Below the pieces are notes generated by a model. The model made no database searches. It had not been told where the DNA came from and saw only the letters and a list, made by a program, of their open reading frames with translations. This document shows positions 33,184-42,911 of a stretch of 64,000 nt of DNA, piece by piece. The translations under genes were made by a program, and so were the position numbers. Numbering within the stretch: position 1 is the first letter of the stretch; each line of letters opens with the position of its first letter. This DNA comes from Eubacterium sp. (GTDB lineage: Bacteria; Bacillota; Clostridia; Lachnospirales; Lachnospiraceae), in the NCBI GenBank assembly GCA_017480495.1, contig JAFVAQ010000036.1, positions 62,001-126,000 on the forward strand, given 5' to 3'.

Positions 33184-33681
33184 ATGAAAATAGACATACT
33201 ATGTGTAGGTAAGATAAAAGAAAAATTCTATAGAGAGGCGCTGGCCGAGTATTCCAAGAGACTCAGCCGCTACTGCTCACTGAATATTATAGAGGTTGCT
33301 GATGAGAAGACTCCGGATAATGCAAGTGAAACCGCGGTGGAGCAGATACTTGCCAAAGAAGCTGAAAGACTCAGTAAATATATACCTGAAAGTACCGGAG
33401 CAGGAACAGATACCTACGTAATAACTCTTGAAATAAAAGGAAAAAGGCTCACCAGCGAAGCGCTGGCAAGCCATATAGAGTCCCTAGGAATCGATGGGAT
33501 AAGTCATTTAATTTTTATAATAGGCGGTTCATTAGGTTTACATAATTCCATTACATCCAGATCAAACTTTAAGCTAAGCTTCTCTGATATGACATTTCCA
33601 CACCAACTGATGCGGGTTATTCTGTCGGAGCAGATCTACCGTTCCTACAGAATCATTTATAACGAACCTTACCATAAATAA
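33184..33681 (+). CDS. rlmH: 23S rRNA (pseudouridine1915-N3)-methyltransferase RlmH
   Basis: This 165-residue SPOUT methyltransferase methylates the pseudouridine at position 1915 of helix 69 in 23S rRNA. Diagnostic features are the start MKIDILCVGKIKEKF, the SAM-binding trefoil-knot segment FIIGGSLG and the C-terminal SFSDMTFPHQLMR and EQIYRSYRI. AAAGGATT precedes ATG. Its length is typical, and it appears to share a transcript with the SulP gene. Confidence 0.96.
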   Translation: MKIDILCVGKIKEKFYREALAEYSKRLSRYCSLNIIEVADEKTPDNASETAVEQILAKEAERLSKYIPESTGAGTDTYVITLEIKGKRLTSEALASHIESLGIDGISHLIFIIGGSLGLHNSITSRSNFKLSFSDMTFPHQLMRVILSEQIYRSYRIIYNEPYHK

Positions 33682-33723
33682 TTCCTATCTTCTAAGGTTA
33701 GGATTCTTCTTTACTCAAATATT

Positions 33724-35142
33724 CTATTCTCTACCATCCCAACAGTAAGTACAGAGGTTTTCTCTATCTATACCTGTTGCGGCAATCATATCATCCAGAC
33801 GATTGAACTTAAGGGATGTAAAGTTCAGCTTCTGTCTGATCTTTTCAAGCATCTTGTGATATCTATCTGAATCAGGATTTGCATAGTCATCAAGGATTGT
33901 TCTATCAACCTGCTCTCCTTCTTCTTCAGCTATAACACGTCTCGCAATGAGCTCCATCTCGCTATTTGATCTGGAGAAGTTTATATACTTACATCCAAAC
34001 AAAAGTGGTGGGCAGGCAGGTCTGATATGAACCTCTTTAGCTCCACTATCATACAGGAACTCTGTTGTTTCACGAAGCTGTGTACCACGTACGATGGAAT
34101 CATCTATAAGCAGAAGCTTCTTGCCATCTATTAACTCATGAACAGGAATCAGCTTCATCTTTGCGATGAGATTTCTCTTATTCTGATGCGTTGGCATGAA
34201 GGAACGTGGCCAGGTAGGTGTATACTTTACAAATGGTCTAGAGAATGGAACTCCTGACTCATTAGCATATCCCATAGCATGTGCCGTACCAGAATCAGGT
34301 ACACCTGCAACCGCATCTATATCCGCCTTAGTATATCCATCACGTCTAGCGAGCGCTTCACCGCACTTATATCTCATTTCCTCTACAGACACTCCCTCGT
34401 AACGAGAGGATGGATATCCGTAGTATACCCAAAGGAAGGTACATATACGAAGCTTCTCTCCTGGCTTAACCATTACAGTTACAGCCTCTGGAGTCATAAC
34501 GTCTATCTCTCCAGGTCCGAGTTCCTTAAAATCCTTATATCCAAGATTCAGATATGAGAAGGATTCAAATGCAGCACAGAAGCCTTCGTCTTCTTTATAT
34601 CCAATAACAACAGGTGTACGACCATACTTGTCTCTTGCGAGATAAACAGCATCCTGGGTAAGTAGGAGCATTGTCATAGAACCATCTATAACATCCTGAG
34701 CATATTTGATACCTTCTATTAAGTTATCCTTCTGGTTTATAAGCGCTGCAGTAAGCTCAGTCTTGTTAACCTCACCACTACTCATCATCTGGAAGTGTGA
34801 TCCGCCGTTCTTAAAAACCTCAGCAATAAGCTCATCAGAATTGTTTATCTTTCCAACACAGGCAAGTGCATAGGTTCCGTGATGTGAACGAACAAGAAGT
34901 GGCTGTGGATCATAGTCTGAGATACATCCTATACCCAGATTACCTTCCATCTCATGAACATCCTTACCAAACTTACTTCTGAATGGAGCATTTTCAATAT
35001 TGTGAATAGCTCTGTTAAAGCCTTCTCTTCCATGAACAACCATTCCTGCACGTCTGGTACCCAGATGTGAATGATAATCAGTTCCATAGAACAGATCAAA
35101 AACTGAATCTCCTTTTAATGCTGTCGCAAAAAATCCACCCAT
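33724..35142 (-). CDS. PurF-like amidophosphoribosyltransferase homologue lacking the catalytic cysteine
   Basis: This 472-residue protein aligns with glutamine PRPP amidotransferase across both domains: glutaminase-like N terminus (YHSHLGTRRAGM, GNLGIGCISD) and phosphoribosyltransferase C terminus with the PRPP loop LLIDDSIVRGTQ. The mature family enzyme starts with Cys, but this sequence begins MGGFF, so it should not hydrolyse glutamine. GGAGATT precedes ATG. It may be ammonia-dependent, regulatory, or act on another PRPP reaction. It is convergent with rlmH and not near purine genes. Confidence 0.85.
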   Translation of the reverse strand: MGGFFATALKGDSVFDLFYGTDYHSHLGTRRAGMVVHGREGFNRAIHNIENAPFRSKFGKDVHEMEGNLGIGCISDYDPQPLLVRSHHGTYALACVGKINNSDELIAEVFKNGGSHFQMMSSGEVNKTELTAALINQKDNLIEGIKYAQDVIDGSMTMLLLTQDAVYLARDKYGRTPVVIGYKEDEGFCAAFESFSYLNLGYKDFKELGPGEIDVMTPEAVTVMVKPGEKLRICTFLWVYYGYPSSRYEGVSVEEMRYKCGEALARRDGYTKADIDAVAGVPDSGTAHAMGYANESGVPFSRPFVKYTPTWPRSFMPTHQNKRNLIAKMKLIPVHELIDGKKLLLIDDSIVRGTQLRETTEFLYDSGAKEVHIRPACPPLLFGCKYINFSRSNSEMELIARRVIAEEEGEQVDRTILDDYANPDSDRYHKMLEKIRQKLNFTSLKFNRLDDMIAATGIDRENLCTYCWDGRE

Positions 35143-35319
35143 TTTTAGAATCTCCTACTTGTTATTATCATAATATTTCTCTAGTTCAGCTATTTTACGA
35201 AAAAACAAAAATATAGTAACACAAATTATTTTAATAATAAAGTATAAATGAAAGACAATTTTATCACTATATTTGGTTACTTTTACTGTAAAGTAGCCCC
35301 TCTTAAAATAATAAAGAAA

Positions 35320-35350
35320 ACCCTGTCAGGAATCCTTCTCCCGACAGGGT
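35320..35350 (-). terminator. Rho-independent terminator after the flavodiiron gene
   Basis: ACCCTGTC (35320-35327) pairs with GACAGGGT (35343-35350). On the minus strand the stem is followed by TTTCTTTATT. It lies 11 bases past the stop at 35362. Confidence 0.85.
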
Positions 35351-35361
35351 CTAACTTTCAA

Positions 35362-36546
35362 TTATTTACCTGCAGCTACTACAGCCTCTGCAAGGGCTTC
35401 GATATTTGGAATATCCGAATCCTTCATAGTACTCTTAATTGTAACTACTGGCTCCAGAACCTCTACATTCTTCCAGCCCTCTGCTATACCCTTTACAGTT
35501 CTAGCAGCACTTGGTGCCCAGGAACCATTCTCAAGTATGAAGAGCTTACGGTTCTGATAGGTCTTCACTGTAAGGTGATTCAGGAAGTCATGCATAGGAA
35601 GGAATACTCCAGCATCGTAGCTGGCAGCACAGATAACCATGCGGTCATATCTAAATGCATCTTCAACGCACTCTGCCATATCTTCTCTACAAATATCTGA
35701 GATAGCCACCTTCTCGCCTCTAGCCTCCAGCATTTCAGCCAGCTTCTTAGCGGCCTTTGCTGTATTTCCATGGATAGAAGCATAAGCTACGAATACACCA
35801 TGAGTCTCTGGCTCATAGCTGCTCCATGTATTATATGTATCGATATAATATCCGATTTCATCTCCTGGCATAGGAAGTACTGGTCCATGAAGTGGAAGTA
35901 TCTTCTGTATATCAAGTCCAGCCGCCTTCTTCAGAAGTGTCTGAACCATTGAACCATACTTTCCAACTATTCCGAAGTAATATCTTCTAGCTTCGCAAGC
36001 CCATCCCTCAGGATCATCGAAGTCCAGTGCGCCGAACTTACCAAATGCATCTGCTGAGAAAAGGATATTCTCGCTCTGCTCATAAGTCATCATTACCTCC
36101 GGCCAGTGGATCATTGGCGCCATAATAAACTGAAGAGTATGTGTTCCAAGAGAGATAGTATCCCCCTCTTTAACCTCTATAGCTCTTTCTCCAAGATCAA
36201 GTCCATCAAAGAACTGTCCCATCAGCTGGAAGGCCTTAGTTGTAGCTACCACCTGTGCCTCTGGAAATGTCTCTACAACAGTTCCGAAGCTTCCTGAATG
36301 ATCTGGCTCCATATGCTGTATAACAATATAATCCAGCTTTCTGTCTCCCAGAGCTTCCTTTACATTTGCTATCCACTCATCTGTCTTAGTAGCATCAACG
36401 CTATCCATAAGCGCTGTCTTCTCATCTAAAATAACGTATGAATTGTATGACATTCCTTCTGGTACATCATACTGACTCTCGAAAAGATCTATATCATGAT
36501 CATCTACACCTACATACTTTATTGTATCTGAAACACTTGTAACCAT
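35362..36546 (-). CDS. FprA-type flavodiiron protein
   Basis: This 394-residue A-type flavoprotein probably reduces oxygen and/or nitric oxide in the cytoplasm of an anaerobe. The metallo-beta-lactamase-like domain has the diiron ligand motif HMEPDH (78-83) and further ligands at MAPMIHWPE and LPLHGP. The C-terminal flavodoxin domain starts near residue 253 with FVAYASIHGNT. No rubredoxin or NADH-reductase domain is fused. AGGAGG lies six bases before ATG. It is followed by a good terminator. Confidence 0.94.
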   Translation of the reverse strand: MVTSVSDTIKYVGVDDHDIDLFESQYDVPEGMSYNSYVILDEKTALMDSVDATKTDEWIANVKEALGDRKLDYIVIQHMEPDHSGSFGTVVETFPEAQVVATTKAFQLMGQFFDGLDLGERAIEVKEGDTISLGTHTLQFIMAPMIHWPEVMMTYEQSENILFSADAFGKFGALDFDDPEGWACEARRYYFGIVGKYGSMVQTLLKKAAGLDIQKILPLHGPVLPMPGDEIGYYIDTYNTWSSYEPETHGVFVAYASIHGNTAKAAKKLAEMLEARGEKVAISDICREDMAECVEDAFRYDRMVICAASYDAGVFLPMHDFLNHLTVKTYQNRKLFILENGSWAPSAARTVKGIAEGWKNVEVLEPVVTIKSTMKDSDIPNIEALAEAVVAAGK

Positions 36547-36678
36547 TTTGTCCTCCTAATGTATAATGTTTTAGTCTCAAAACGAGACTACATTATTCTA
36601 ACACATTTTACGATTAATGCATACCCATTCCCTTCACTTCCGGCTTCTGCATATTTTTACTGGACTGTTGCATACAAG

Positions 36679-36888
36679 CTATTTTATCTCAATCACCTTA
36701 TAGTCCTTATCCTCTACTGCCTTAGTAAGAACTCCCTCATCAACCTCAGCTTCAAGCTTAACAACTGCTGTTCCTTTCTTGTGGCTAGCCTTCGCACTCT
36801 TTACTCCCTCTATAGCTTCAAGTGCCTTCTGAACTGTAGCCTCGCAGTGTTCACACATCATTCCTTCAATAACTATAGTTTTCTTCAT
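36679..36888 (-). other. Internally initiated CopZ-like copper chaperone inside copA
   Basis: The last 69 codons of copA start with ATG (36886-36888), with AAGGAGATGACATC directly upstream, a strong ribosome binding site. The product starts MKKTIVIEGMMCEHCEATV and matches a complete stand-alone CopZ-type domain. Either a fused copA-copZ pair kept its old start signal, or both forms are made. Confidence 0.6.
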
Positions 36889-39408
36889 GATGTCATCTCC
36901 TTCTTCTGTCTTAATACTTTCTTTTATTTCATTTATAACACTATCAAAATTCCTGCTAAATTCTTTTGATCCCAGTTTAGCTGGTACTCTATCTCTCTTG
37001 GTACTACGCAGCTTAACTGTATTCAGTCTCAGTGCATTCATACACACAAAGAAGCTTGAAAGCGCCATAGCCGCCGCTCCATACATCGGCTTCATAGCTA
37101 TACCGTAGAGTCCCATTGCAAGAGGTATACATAGAGCATTATAGAAAAATGCCCAGAACAAGTTCTCATGTATATTTCTAATAGTTGCCCTGCTCATTCT
37201 GATTGCAGCTGCAACATCTCTTATGCTACTTTTCATAAGAACTACATCCGCCGCATCTACAGCAACATCTGTTCCCGCACCAATAGCTAGTCCCGTATCC
37301 GCACTGGTTAGGGCAACGGCATCATTGATACCATCTCCTACCATGGCAACTTTGACACTATTTTTCTTACGTTTGACCGACTTAGAGCCGCCATCCCTTT
37401 CCTTCCTTGTTAACATAATATTTTTGAGGGAATTAATCACATCACTCTTTCCAGAGGGCATAACGCCAGCAATTACACTATTTACCTTAATCTTTTCAGC
37501 TATAGCATCTGCTGTAGCCTGGTTGTCTCCAGTTAACACAACTGTTTTGATTCCCATTCCAGCCAGCTCGCTTATAGCTTCTACGCTATCTTCCTTTATC
37601 TGATCTGTGACAGCTATTATACCTAGCACTTTATTTTCACAAACAAATATAAGTGGTGTCTTGCCCTGTGCAGCTAACTCTGCTATCTGCTTACTTAGCT
37701 TTTGCTGTTCCTCTAACTTTGGATCTTTCCCCTCCAAATCAGAAATTATGTTAACCGATAAAATGCTTTCAATATATTTACTATTTCCAGCATATAGCTT
37801 CTTTCCGTTTAAATCTCTAGCCGTTACACCCGAACCCGCTACTACTTCAAAATCCTCTATATCAAGAGATATCAGTTCTGGTTTACATAATTTATCTATG
37901 TACGTAACCACCGCCCTAGCTAGTGGATGCTCTGAATATTTCTCCAGACCATATGCCGTTTTTAATAGCTCGTACTCCTTAACCCCATCAAAAGGCAGTA
38001 TATCCGTGACCTCTGGCTCTCCCTTTGTAATAGTTCCGGTCTTATCTAGAACAACTACTCCTACTCTTCCAGCCCCCTCTAGAGCCTCAGCAGTTTTATA
38101 AAGTATTCCATGCTTAGCGCCCATTCCATTTCCGACCATAATCGCAACTGGAGTTGCAAGTCCTAGCGCACATGGACAGCTTATAACAAGTACAGATATA
38201 GCTCTCGCTATGGCAAAACTAATAGTTTCTCCTGCTATCATCCAGCCCACAAATGTTATTATCGCAAGCACAATTACGGTAGGTACAAAAACAGCAGACA
38301 CCTTGTCAGCAATTCTAGCCAGTGGAGCCTTTGTAGCTGCCGCATCTCCTACCATCTGTATTATCTGAGAAAGAGTTGTATCCTCCCCAACTCTAAGAGC
38401 TCTACATTTTAGGAAACCATTTGTATTAATTGTTCCGGCGGAAACTGTGTCTCCCTCCTGCTTATCTACTGGAACGCTCTCTCCTGTTAGGGCAGCTTCA
38501 TTTATAGCAGAGCTTCCTTCTACTATATCACCATCTACTGGCACTATATCTCCTGCACGAAGTATATAGATATCCCCAACCTTTACTTCGTCTATATCTA
38601 CAGTAACCTCTTCCAACTTGTTACTAGTCTTATTCTCCTTGCGAGTTTCTTCCTCATCCACTTCTATTCTTCGTAGCACGGTCGCTTTCTTCGGAGCTAG
38701 GGACAGCAGACTCTTCAGAGCATCTGTCGTTCTACCCTTGGACCTTGCCTCAAGAAGCTTACCAACTGTTATAAGTGTAGGAATCATTGCCGCCGACTCA
38801 AAGTAGAGATTCATGGCATATTTCATAACAGTATCCATATCTCCCTTTGAGGAAGCCCTAAACATAATCACAAGTTCCGCTAAACTATATCCAAAGGAAG
38901 CCGCACTTCCCAAAGCAACAAGTGTATCCATATTAGGCGCCCCAGAAAAAAGCGACCTAAAACCACTTATGAAGAATTTCTTATTTATGATCATTACTAT
39001 TAGAGCCAGTACCATTTCAAGGAGCGCTAGGTTTATGTGATTCTCTAGAATTGGGAAAAGAATAGGCCAGCCCCACATCATATGTCCCATAGAGAAGTAC
39101 ATAAGAATAAGAAGCACTACAATTGAACTAATAAGTCTTCTTCTTAGTCTTGGAGTTTCTTTATCCTCCAGAAGATCCTCCAAGGCATCTATATCAGAAT
39201 TCACATCATCACCAAAAAGAGACGCGCCATAGCCCGCCTTCTCAACCGCTTCAATTATATCTTTGTCACTTGCAGTTCCCTCAACTCCCATAGAGTTTGT
39301 GAGTAGACTTACTGCACAGCTCTCTACTCCATCAACGGCATTTACAGCCTTTTCGACTCTTGCCTGACAGGCAGCACAGCTCATTCCTGTAACTTCAAAT
39401 TTTCTCAT
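36679..39408 (-). CDS. copA: Copper-translocating P1B-type ATPase with C-terminal CopZ-like domain
   Basis: This 909-residue protein exports Cu(I). An N-terminal heavy-metal domain has MSCAAC (9-14). Membrane helices, the actuator motif TGES (308-311), the metal-site CPC (411-413), the phosphorylation site DKTGT (455-459) and GDGINDA near the hinge follow. A further heavy-metal domain with GMMCEHC sits at the very C terminus, after a 60-residue linker. An internal ATG (36886-36888) preceded by AAGGAG would allow that domain to be made alone. GAGGCGG precedes the main ATG. It is followed by the flavodiiron gene in the same direction. Confidence 0.94.
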   Translation of the reverse strand: MRKFEVTGMSCAACQARVEKAVNAVDGVESCAVSLLTNSMGVEGTASDKDIIEAVEKAGYGASLFGDDVNSDIDALEDLLEDKETPRLRRRLISSIVVLLILMYFSMGHMMWGWPILFPILENHINLALLEMVLALIVMIINKKFFISGFRSLFSGAPNMDTLVALGSAASFGYSLAELVIMFRASSKGDMDTVMKYAMNLYFESAAMIPTLITVGKLLEARSKGRTTDALKSLLSLAPKKATVLRRIEVDEEETRKENKTSNKLEEVTVDIDEVKVGDIYILRAGDIVPVDGDIVEGSSAINEAALTGESVPVDKQEGDTVSAGTINTNGFLKCRALRVGEDTTLSQIIQMVGDAAATKAPLARIADKVSAVFVPTVIVLAIITFVGWMIAGETISFAIARAISVLVISCPCALGLATPVAIMVGNGMGAKHGILYKTAEALEGAGRVGVVVLDKTGTITKGEPEVTDILPFDGVKEYELLKTAYGLEKYSEHPLARAVVTYIDKLCKPELISLDIEDFEVVAGSGVTARDLNGKKLYAGNSKYIESILSVNIISDLEGKDPKLEEQQKLSKQIAELAAQGKTPLIFVCENKVLGIIAVTDQIKEDSVEAISELAGMGIKTVVLTGDNQATADAIAEKIKVNSVIAGVMPSGKSDVINSLKNIMLTRKERDGGSKSVKRKKNSVKVAMVGDGINDAVALTSADTGLAIGAGTDVAVDAADVVLMKSSIRDVAAAIRMSRATIRNIHENLFWAFFYNALCIPLAMGLYGIAMKPMYGAAAMALSSFFVCMNALRLNTVKLRSTKRDRVPAKLGSKEFSRNFDSVINEIKESIKTEEGDDIMKKTIVIEGMMCEHCEATVQKALEAIEGVKSAKASHKKGTAVVKLEAEVDEGVLTKAVEDKDYKVIEIK

Positions 39409-39458
39409 ATTTCCGCCTCAGTTAATATTATCTAACTCAGTATAAGCTCAAAACAAAA

Positions 39459-39488
39459 AAGTGTCAACCGCGTGAGCAGTTGACACTT
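39459..39488 (-). terminator. Rho-independent terminator after the lipid kinase gene
   Basis: AAGTGTCAAC (39459-39468) pairs perfectly with 39479-39488 around a 10-base loop. On the minus strand it is followed by TTTTTTGTTTT. It separates the lipid kinase gene from copA. Confidence 0.9.
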
Positions 39489-39513
39489 GGGAGGGATATT
39501 AATATCAGCATAT

Positions 39514-40452
39514 TTATATCAACACATTCAAAATGCCTCTCAGCACCTTCATCTCTATATGCTTCTCATCACCAAGGTATTCTCCATCTCCGTGAAGCAC
39601 CATCGGTCTATCAGCATCGAAGACCAGATACTCCACATCCTGAAGCATGAAGCCCTTTTTACCTACATGCTTTGACTTCATTAGTACAGGAAGCATCAGA
39701 AATGTTCTCCACTTTGGTATTCCTGAAACAGCACATATAGAAAGCAGTCCGTCGTCGTACTTTGCCATTGGATTCATAGGAACTCCACCCCCCTCAGCAG
39801 GGAAGTTCATCGCTGCAAGGAATATGAGATCCTTGAAGCTAAGTGACTGCTCAGAATCCTTTCCATTGCTCAGCTTCATCCAAACCTTAACCTTATAGGT
39901 TTCCATGCTGAACAAGGTACTTATAGTGAGTAATATATAAGCCACATGTCCTATACGGAATCTATTAAGAATATTCTTCGTCTTAGATGATAGCATCTTC
40001 TTACAAACGATAGCATCAAGGCCGATTCCAGAGCTTATACCAAAGATTCTCTTATATCCATTTTCTGTTGTAACTTCGCCCAGATCTATATCCACGCCTC
40101 TAGTAGCAGAAAGCAGCATATCAAGCGCCGCATCAGTATCCTTAGGAATGCCCATACCTCTGGCGAAATCATTTCCGGAACCTGTAGGAATAAGTCCGAA
40201 ACGAATTCTGCTAAAATCTGTTATTCCATTAAGAACTTCGTTGATAGTACCGTCTCCACCTACTACCACGAGACGAATATCTTCTTCCTCAAGCTCTGAT
40301 ATTCTCTTAGCTAGTTCAGTAGCATGTCCTGTATATTTAGTTACATATGCTTTGTAGTTTATCCCCTTCTGCTTCAGAAGGAAATGCACTCTGTCCCAGG
40401 TTTTCTTAGCCTTACCGCTACCACCTGTATAATTTACTATAAAGTAATACAT
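39514..40452 (-). CDS. Diacylglycerol/lipid kinase family protein (DgkB/YegS type)
   Basis: This 312-residue protein has the diacylglycerol kinase catalytic signature VVVGGDGTINEVLNG near 81-95 and the substrate/ATP motif LIPTGSGNDFAR near 107-118. The C-terminal domain has VLHGDGEYLG. The family phosphorylates diacylglycerol or related lipids at the membrane. AAGGGG precedes ATG. It lies 58 bases after a small unknown gene and ends at a strong terminator. Confidence 0.92.
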   Translation of the reverse strand: MYYFIVNYTGGSGKAKKTWDRVHFLLKQKGINYKAYVTKYTGHATELAKRISELEEEDIRLVVVGGDGTINEVLNGITDFSRIRFGLIPTGSGNDFARGMGIPKDTDAALDMLLSATRGVDIDLGEVTTENGYKRIFGISSGIGLDAIVCKKMLSSKTKNILNRFRIGHVAYILLTISTLFSMETYKVKVWMKLSNGKDSEQSLSFKDLIFLAAMNFPAEGGGVPMNPMAKYDDGLLSICAVSGIPKWRTFLMLPVLMKSKHVGKKGFMLQDVEYLVFDADRPMVLHGDGEYLGDEKHIEMKVLRGILNVLI

Positions 40453-40510
40453 AAGGTACCCCTTAGTTATATTTTACTACCCCAAAATCTTTATTGAGTA
40501 ATCAAGAAAT

Positions 40511-40864
40511 CTATGCATAATAATCAAGATTATATAATTTTCTCAGATGCATCAGATACTCTGAGATATTATTAAATGCAACCTCTAGTCCCTCTGATAC
40601 AAATAGTTCAGGAAGGTCTCCCTCTGCATAAAACTCTGGGAAAATATTAGTCAGATCAACAAGTGCTGTAGTTGATTCACTGCTATCAAAATCCTTAAGC
40701 GAATCATCAAACTTCTGAACCAGTTTATAGTAATCAGAATGTCTAACAGCTCTATTTCCCTTAATAATCTTGTGATAATACTTTACGCCTTCTGTATATC
40801 CCTTTTTCTCGGAATACATTTCCACCGCACGATTTAAATCAAATAATTCTGTATTTTCTGCCAT
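40511..40864 (-). CDS. Small acidic protein of unknown function
   Basis: This 117-residue protein is predicted to be helical and soluble, with no signal peptide or membrane segment (start MAENTELFDLNRAVEMY; end HLRKLYNLDYYA). I do not recognise it. AGGAGAG precedes ATG. It is upstream of the lipid kinase gene in the same direction and divergent from the DUF975 gene. Confidence 0.7.
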   Translation of the reverse strand: MAENTELFDLNRAVEMYSEKKGYTEGVKYYHKIIKGNRAVRHSDYYKLVQKFDDSLKDFDSSESTTALVDLTNIFPEFYAEGDLPELFVSEGLEVAFNNISEYLMHLRKLYNLDYYA

Positions 40865-40935
40865 GTCTCAACTCTCCTGTTAATTAATGATAATAATATG
40901 ATAATTCAAAAATTCCTTTTTTACAATAGCTAAAG

Positions 40936-40964
40936 TGGACATTATTTTAGTTATATAATATAAT
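40936..40964 (+). promoter_or_regulatory. Sigma-A-type promoter of the DUF975 gene
   Basis: TGGACA (40936-40941), a 17-base spacer and TATAAT (40959-40964) lie 29 bases before the ATG at 40994. Both boxes are near consensus and the spacing is ideal. Confidence 0.8.
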
Positions 40965-40993
40965 GAATTATCTTATTTTTTGTGGAGGTAAAT

Positions 40994-42169
40994 ATGTTAG
41001 ATCGTGGTTATTTAAAAAGCAGGGGTAATGCAGCCTACAAGAGAAATTACTGGCTGTGCGTTGTAGTTGCATTTATTCTTGCATGGGCAGCAGGAACTAG
41101 TGCCGGTTCCGGTGGTTCCAGCAGCTTTAGAAATTTTGGTAACAACTCTTCTTATAATAGTAGTTACGACAGTGACAGTTACTACGAAAGCTTCAATGAT
41201 GACAATTTTGATCTGAATGAAATAATTGAGGATACTCACGGGGATAATGGTTATAATACACGTGAGTTTAGACAGTTCCTTGCAATCTTCGGTGGAATTT
41301 TCCTAGTAGTATTTATAGTAGTATTAATATTCTCACTGGCGCTTAGTATATTTGTTAGGAATCCTTTAGCGGTCGGGTGTAAACGCTTCTTTGTGGTGAA
41401 CTCCTTCGAAAATGCCAAATTTAATGAAGTTGGCTTCGGTTTCAAAAAGGGACAGTATATGAACATAGTTAAGGTTGAGTTCATGAAGAAGCTTTTCCTC
41501 TTCCTGTGGTTACTACCAGCTCTTGCTTCACTAATCCTTGGATTTGTACTAGCTTATACAACTGATACTATAGGACTACTCTTCCTATTTATGTTTATTT
41601 ATTTAGGACTACTTTTCTTACCTATTTACAAGCAGTACGAATACTACATGGTAGACTATATCTTGTCAGAGGATCCAACTATCGGATATAAAGATGCAAT
41701 TCAGCAAAGTAAAAATATGATGAATGGTTACAAATGGGCCACCTTCGTTTTAGAGCTTTCTTTCATAGGATGGATTATTCTTGGAGTCTTTACCTGTGGC
41801 TTACTAAATATCTTCATGGTTAGCCCATATATGAATGCAACCTTTGCAGAGTTATTCCTGGAACTAAGATCAAAGCATTTTGGTCCAAATGTTCAGCCAT
41901 ATTATATACCAGCTACAGTAGGTGGATATGGCGGATATCCTCAGCAGGGTAATCCACAGCAGGGATATGGTCAGCAGCCAGCAGGTCAGCAGGGGTATGA
42001 TAATCAGTACTACATGCCAAGCTATCCTTCTACACCATATGATCCAAGAAATAATTATGATTCAAATGAATCTAATTCAAGTGAAACTAATTCATATAAT
42101 TCTAACGAACCATATAATCCGGATCAGACGATTGGTGGTTCAGATAATAATGATCCTTACGGAATGTAA
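40994..42169 (+). CDS. DUF975-family membrane protein with Gln/Asn/Pro-rich tail
   Basis: This 391-residue protein begins MLDRGYLKSRGNAAYKRNYW, typical of DUF975 proteins. About six hydrophobic segments lie between residues 14 and 290 (for example FGGIFLVVFIVVLIFSLAL). An early Gly/Ser/Asn-rich extracytoplasmic loop and a disordered C-terminal tail rich in Gln, Tyr, Pro and Asn (about 310-391) complete it. The ATG at 40994 has GGAGG seven bases upstream; the GTG four codons earlier is part of that site. The function of the family is unknown. It ends at a strong bidirectional terminator. Confidence 0.88.
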   Translation: MLDRGYLKSRGNAAYKRNYWLCVVVAFILAWAAGTSAGSGGSSSFRNFGNNSSYNSSYDSDSYYESFNDDNFDLNEIIEDTHGDNGYNTREFRQFLAIFGGIFLVVFIVVLIFSLALSIFVRNPLAVGCKRFFVVNSFENAKFNEVGFGFKKGQYMNIVKVEFMKKLFLFLWLLPALASLILGFVLAYTTDTIGLLFLFMFIYLGLLFLPIYKQYEYYMVDYILSEDPTIGYKDAIQQSKNMMNGYKWATFVLELSFIGWIILGVFTCGLLNIFMVSPYMNATFAELFLELRSKHFGPNVQPYYIPATVGGYGGYPQQGNPQQGYGQQPAGQQGYDNQYYMPSYPSTPYDPRNNYDSNESNSSETNSYNSNEPYNPDQTIGGSDNNDPYGM

Positions 42170-42192
42170 AGGTTAAGAACCAAACAAATAAA

Positions 42193-42220
42193 TGGTTGTG
42201 AAACAAACGTTTCACAACCA
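42193..42220. terminator. Bidirectional terminator between the DUF975 and upp genes
   Basis: TGGTTGTGAAAC (42193-42204) pairs perfectly with 42209-42220 around a 4-base loop. The plus strand continues with nine T, and the minus strand continues TTTATTTG, so it can stop both convergent transcripts. Confidence 0.92.
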
Positions 42221-42239
42221 TTTTTTTTTATAATCCATG

Positions 42240-42881
42240 TTATTTTGTACCGAATATTCTGTCTCCAGCATCTCCTAGTCCTGGGCAGATATATGCATCA
42301 TCATTTAACTCTCTATCAACATTTCCGACATATATCTCTATATCAGGATGTGCCTCAGCCAGCTTCTTTAATCCCTCAGGCGCTGCAATTATACAAAGGA
42401 ACTTGATGTGGTTACCCCCACTCTTCTTTATATAATCAACAGCAGCTATAGCTGAACCTCCTGTTGCCAGCATTGGATCAAGAACAGCAATGAGACGCTG
42501 ATCTATTGGATCAGGAAGCTTACAATAATATTCATGAGGCTCATGAGTTTCTGGATCTCTATATAGTCCCACATGACCAACCTTAGCTGTAGGAACAAGA
42601 GCAGTTATACCATTTACCATTCCCAGTCCTGCTCTAAGTATTGGTACAATAGCCAGCTTCTTGCCGTCTATCATAGGAGACATACACTTCTCTATAGGAG
42701 TTTCAACCTCAACATCCTTAAGAGGAAGATCACGGAATGCTTCGAAAGCCTCAAGCATTGCTATCTCTTCTACCAGTTTGCGAAATTCATTTGTACCCGT
42801 ATCCTTATTTCTTAGAAGTGATATCTTGTGCTTAATAAGCGGATGAGTCATCACTTCAACATTAGCATAGTTCTCGTACAT
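42240..42881 (-). CDS. upp: Uracil phosphoribosyltransferase
   Basis: This 213-residue enzyme makes UMP from uracil and PRPP. Typical features are [10 protein letters not shown], the PRPP-binding loop [11 protein letters not shown] and the uracil-binding C terminus [23 protein letters not shown] precedes ATG. It lies 30 bases after the STAS gene, so read-through from the partner-switch operon is likely. Length is usual for the family. Confidence 0.96.
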   Translation of the reverse strand: MYENYANVEVMTHPLIKHKISLLRNKDTGTNEFRKLVEEIAMLEAFEAFRDLPLKDVEVETPIEKCMSPMIDGKKLAIVPILRAGLGMVNGITALVPTAKVGHVGLYRDPETHEPHEYYCKLPDPIDQRLIAVLDPMLATGGSAIAAVDYIKKSGGNHIKFLCIIAAPEGLKKLAEAHPDIEIYVGNVDRELNDDAYICPGLGDAGDRIFGTK

Positions 42882-42911
42882 AATGCACCTCTACAAATAT
42901 TTACTTTATAA

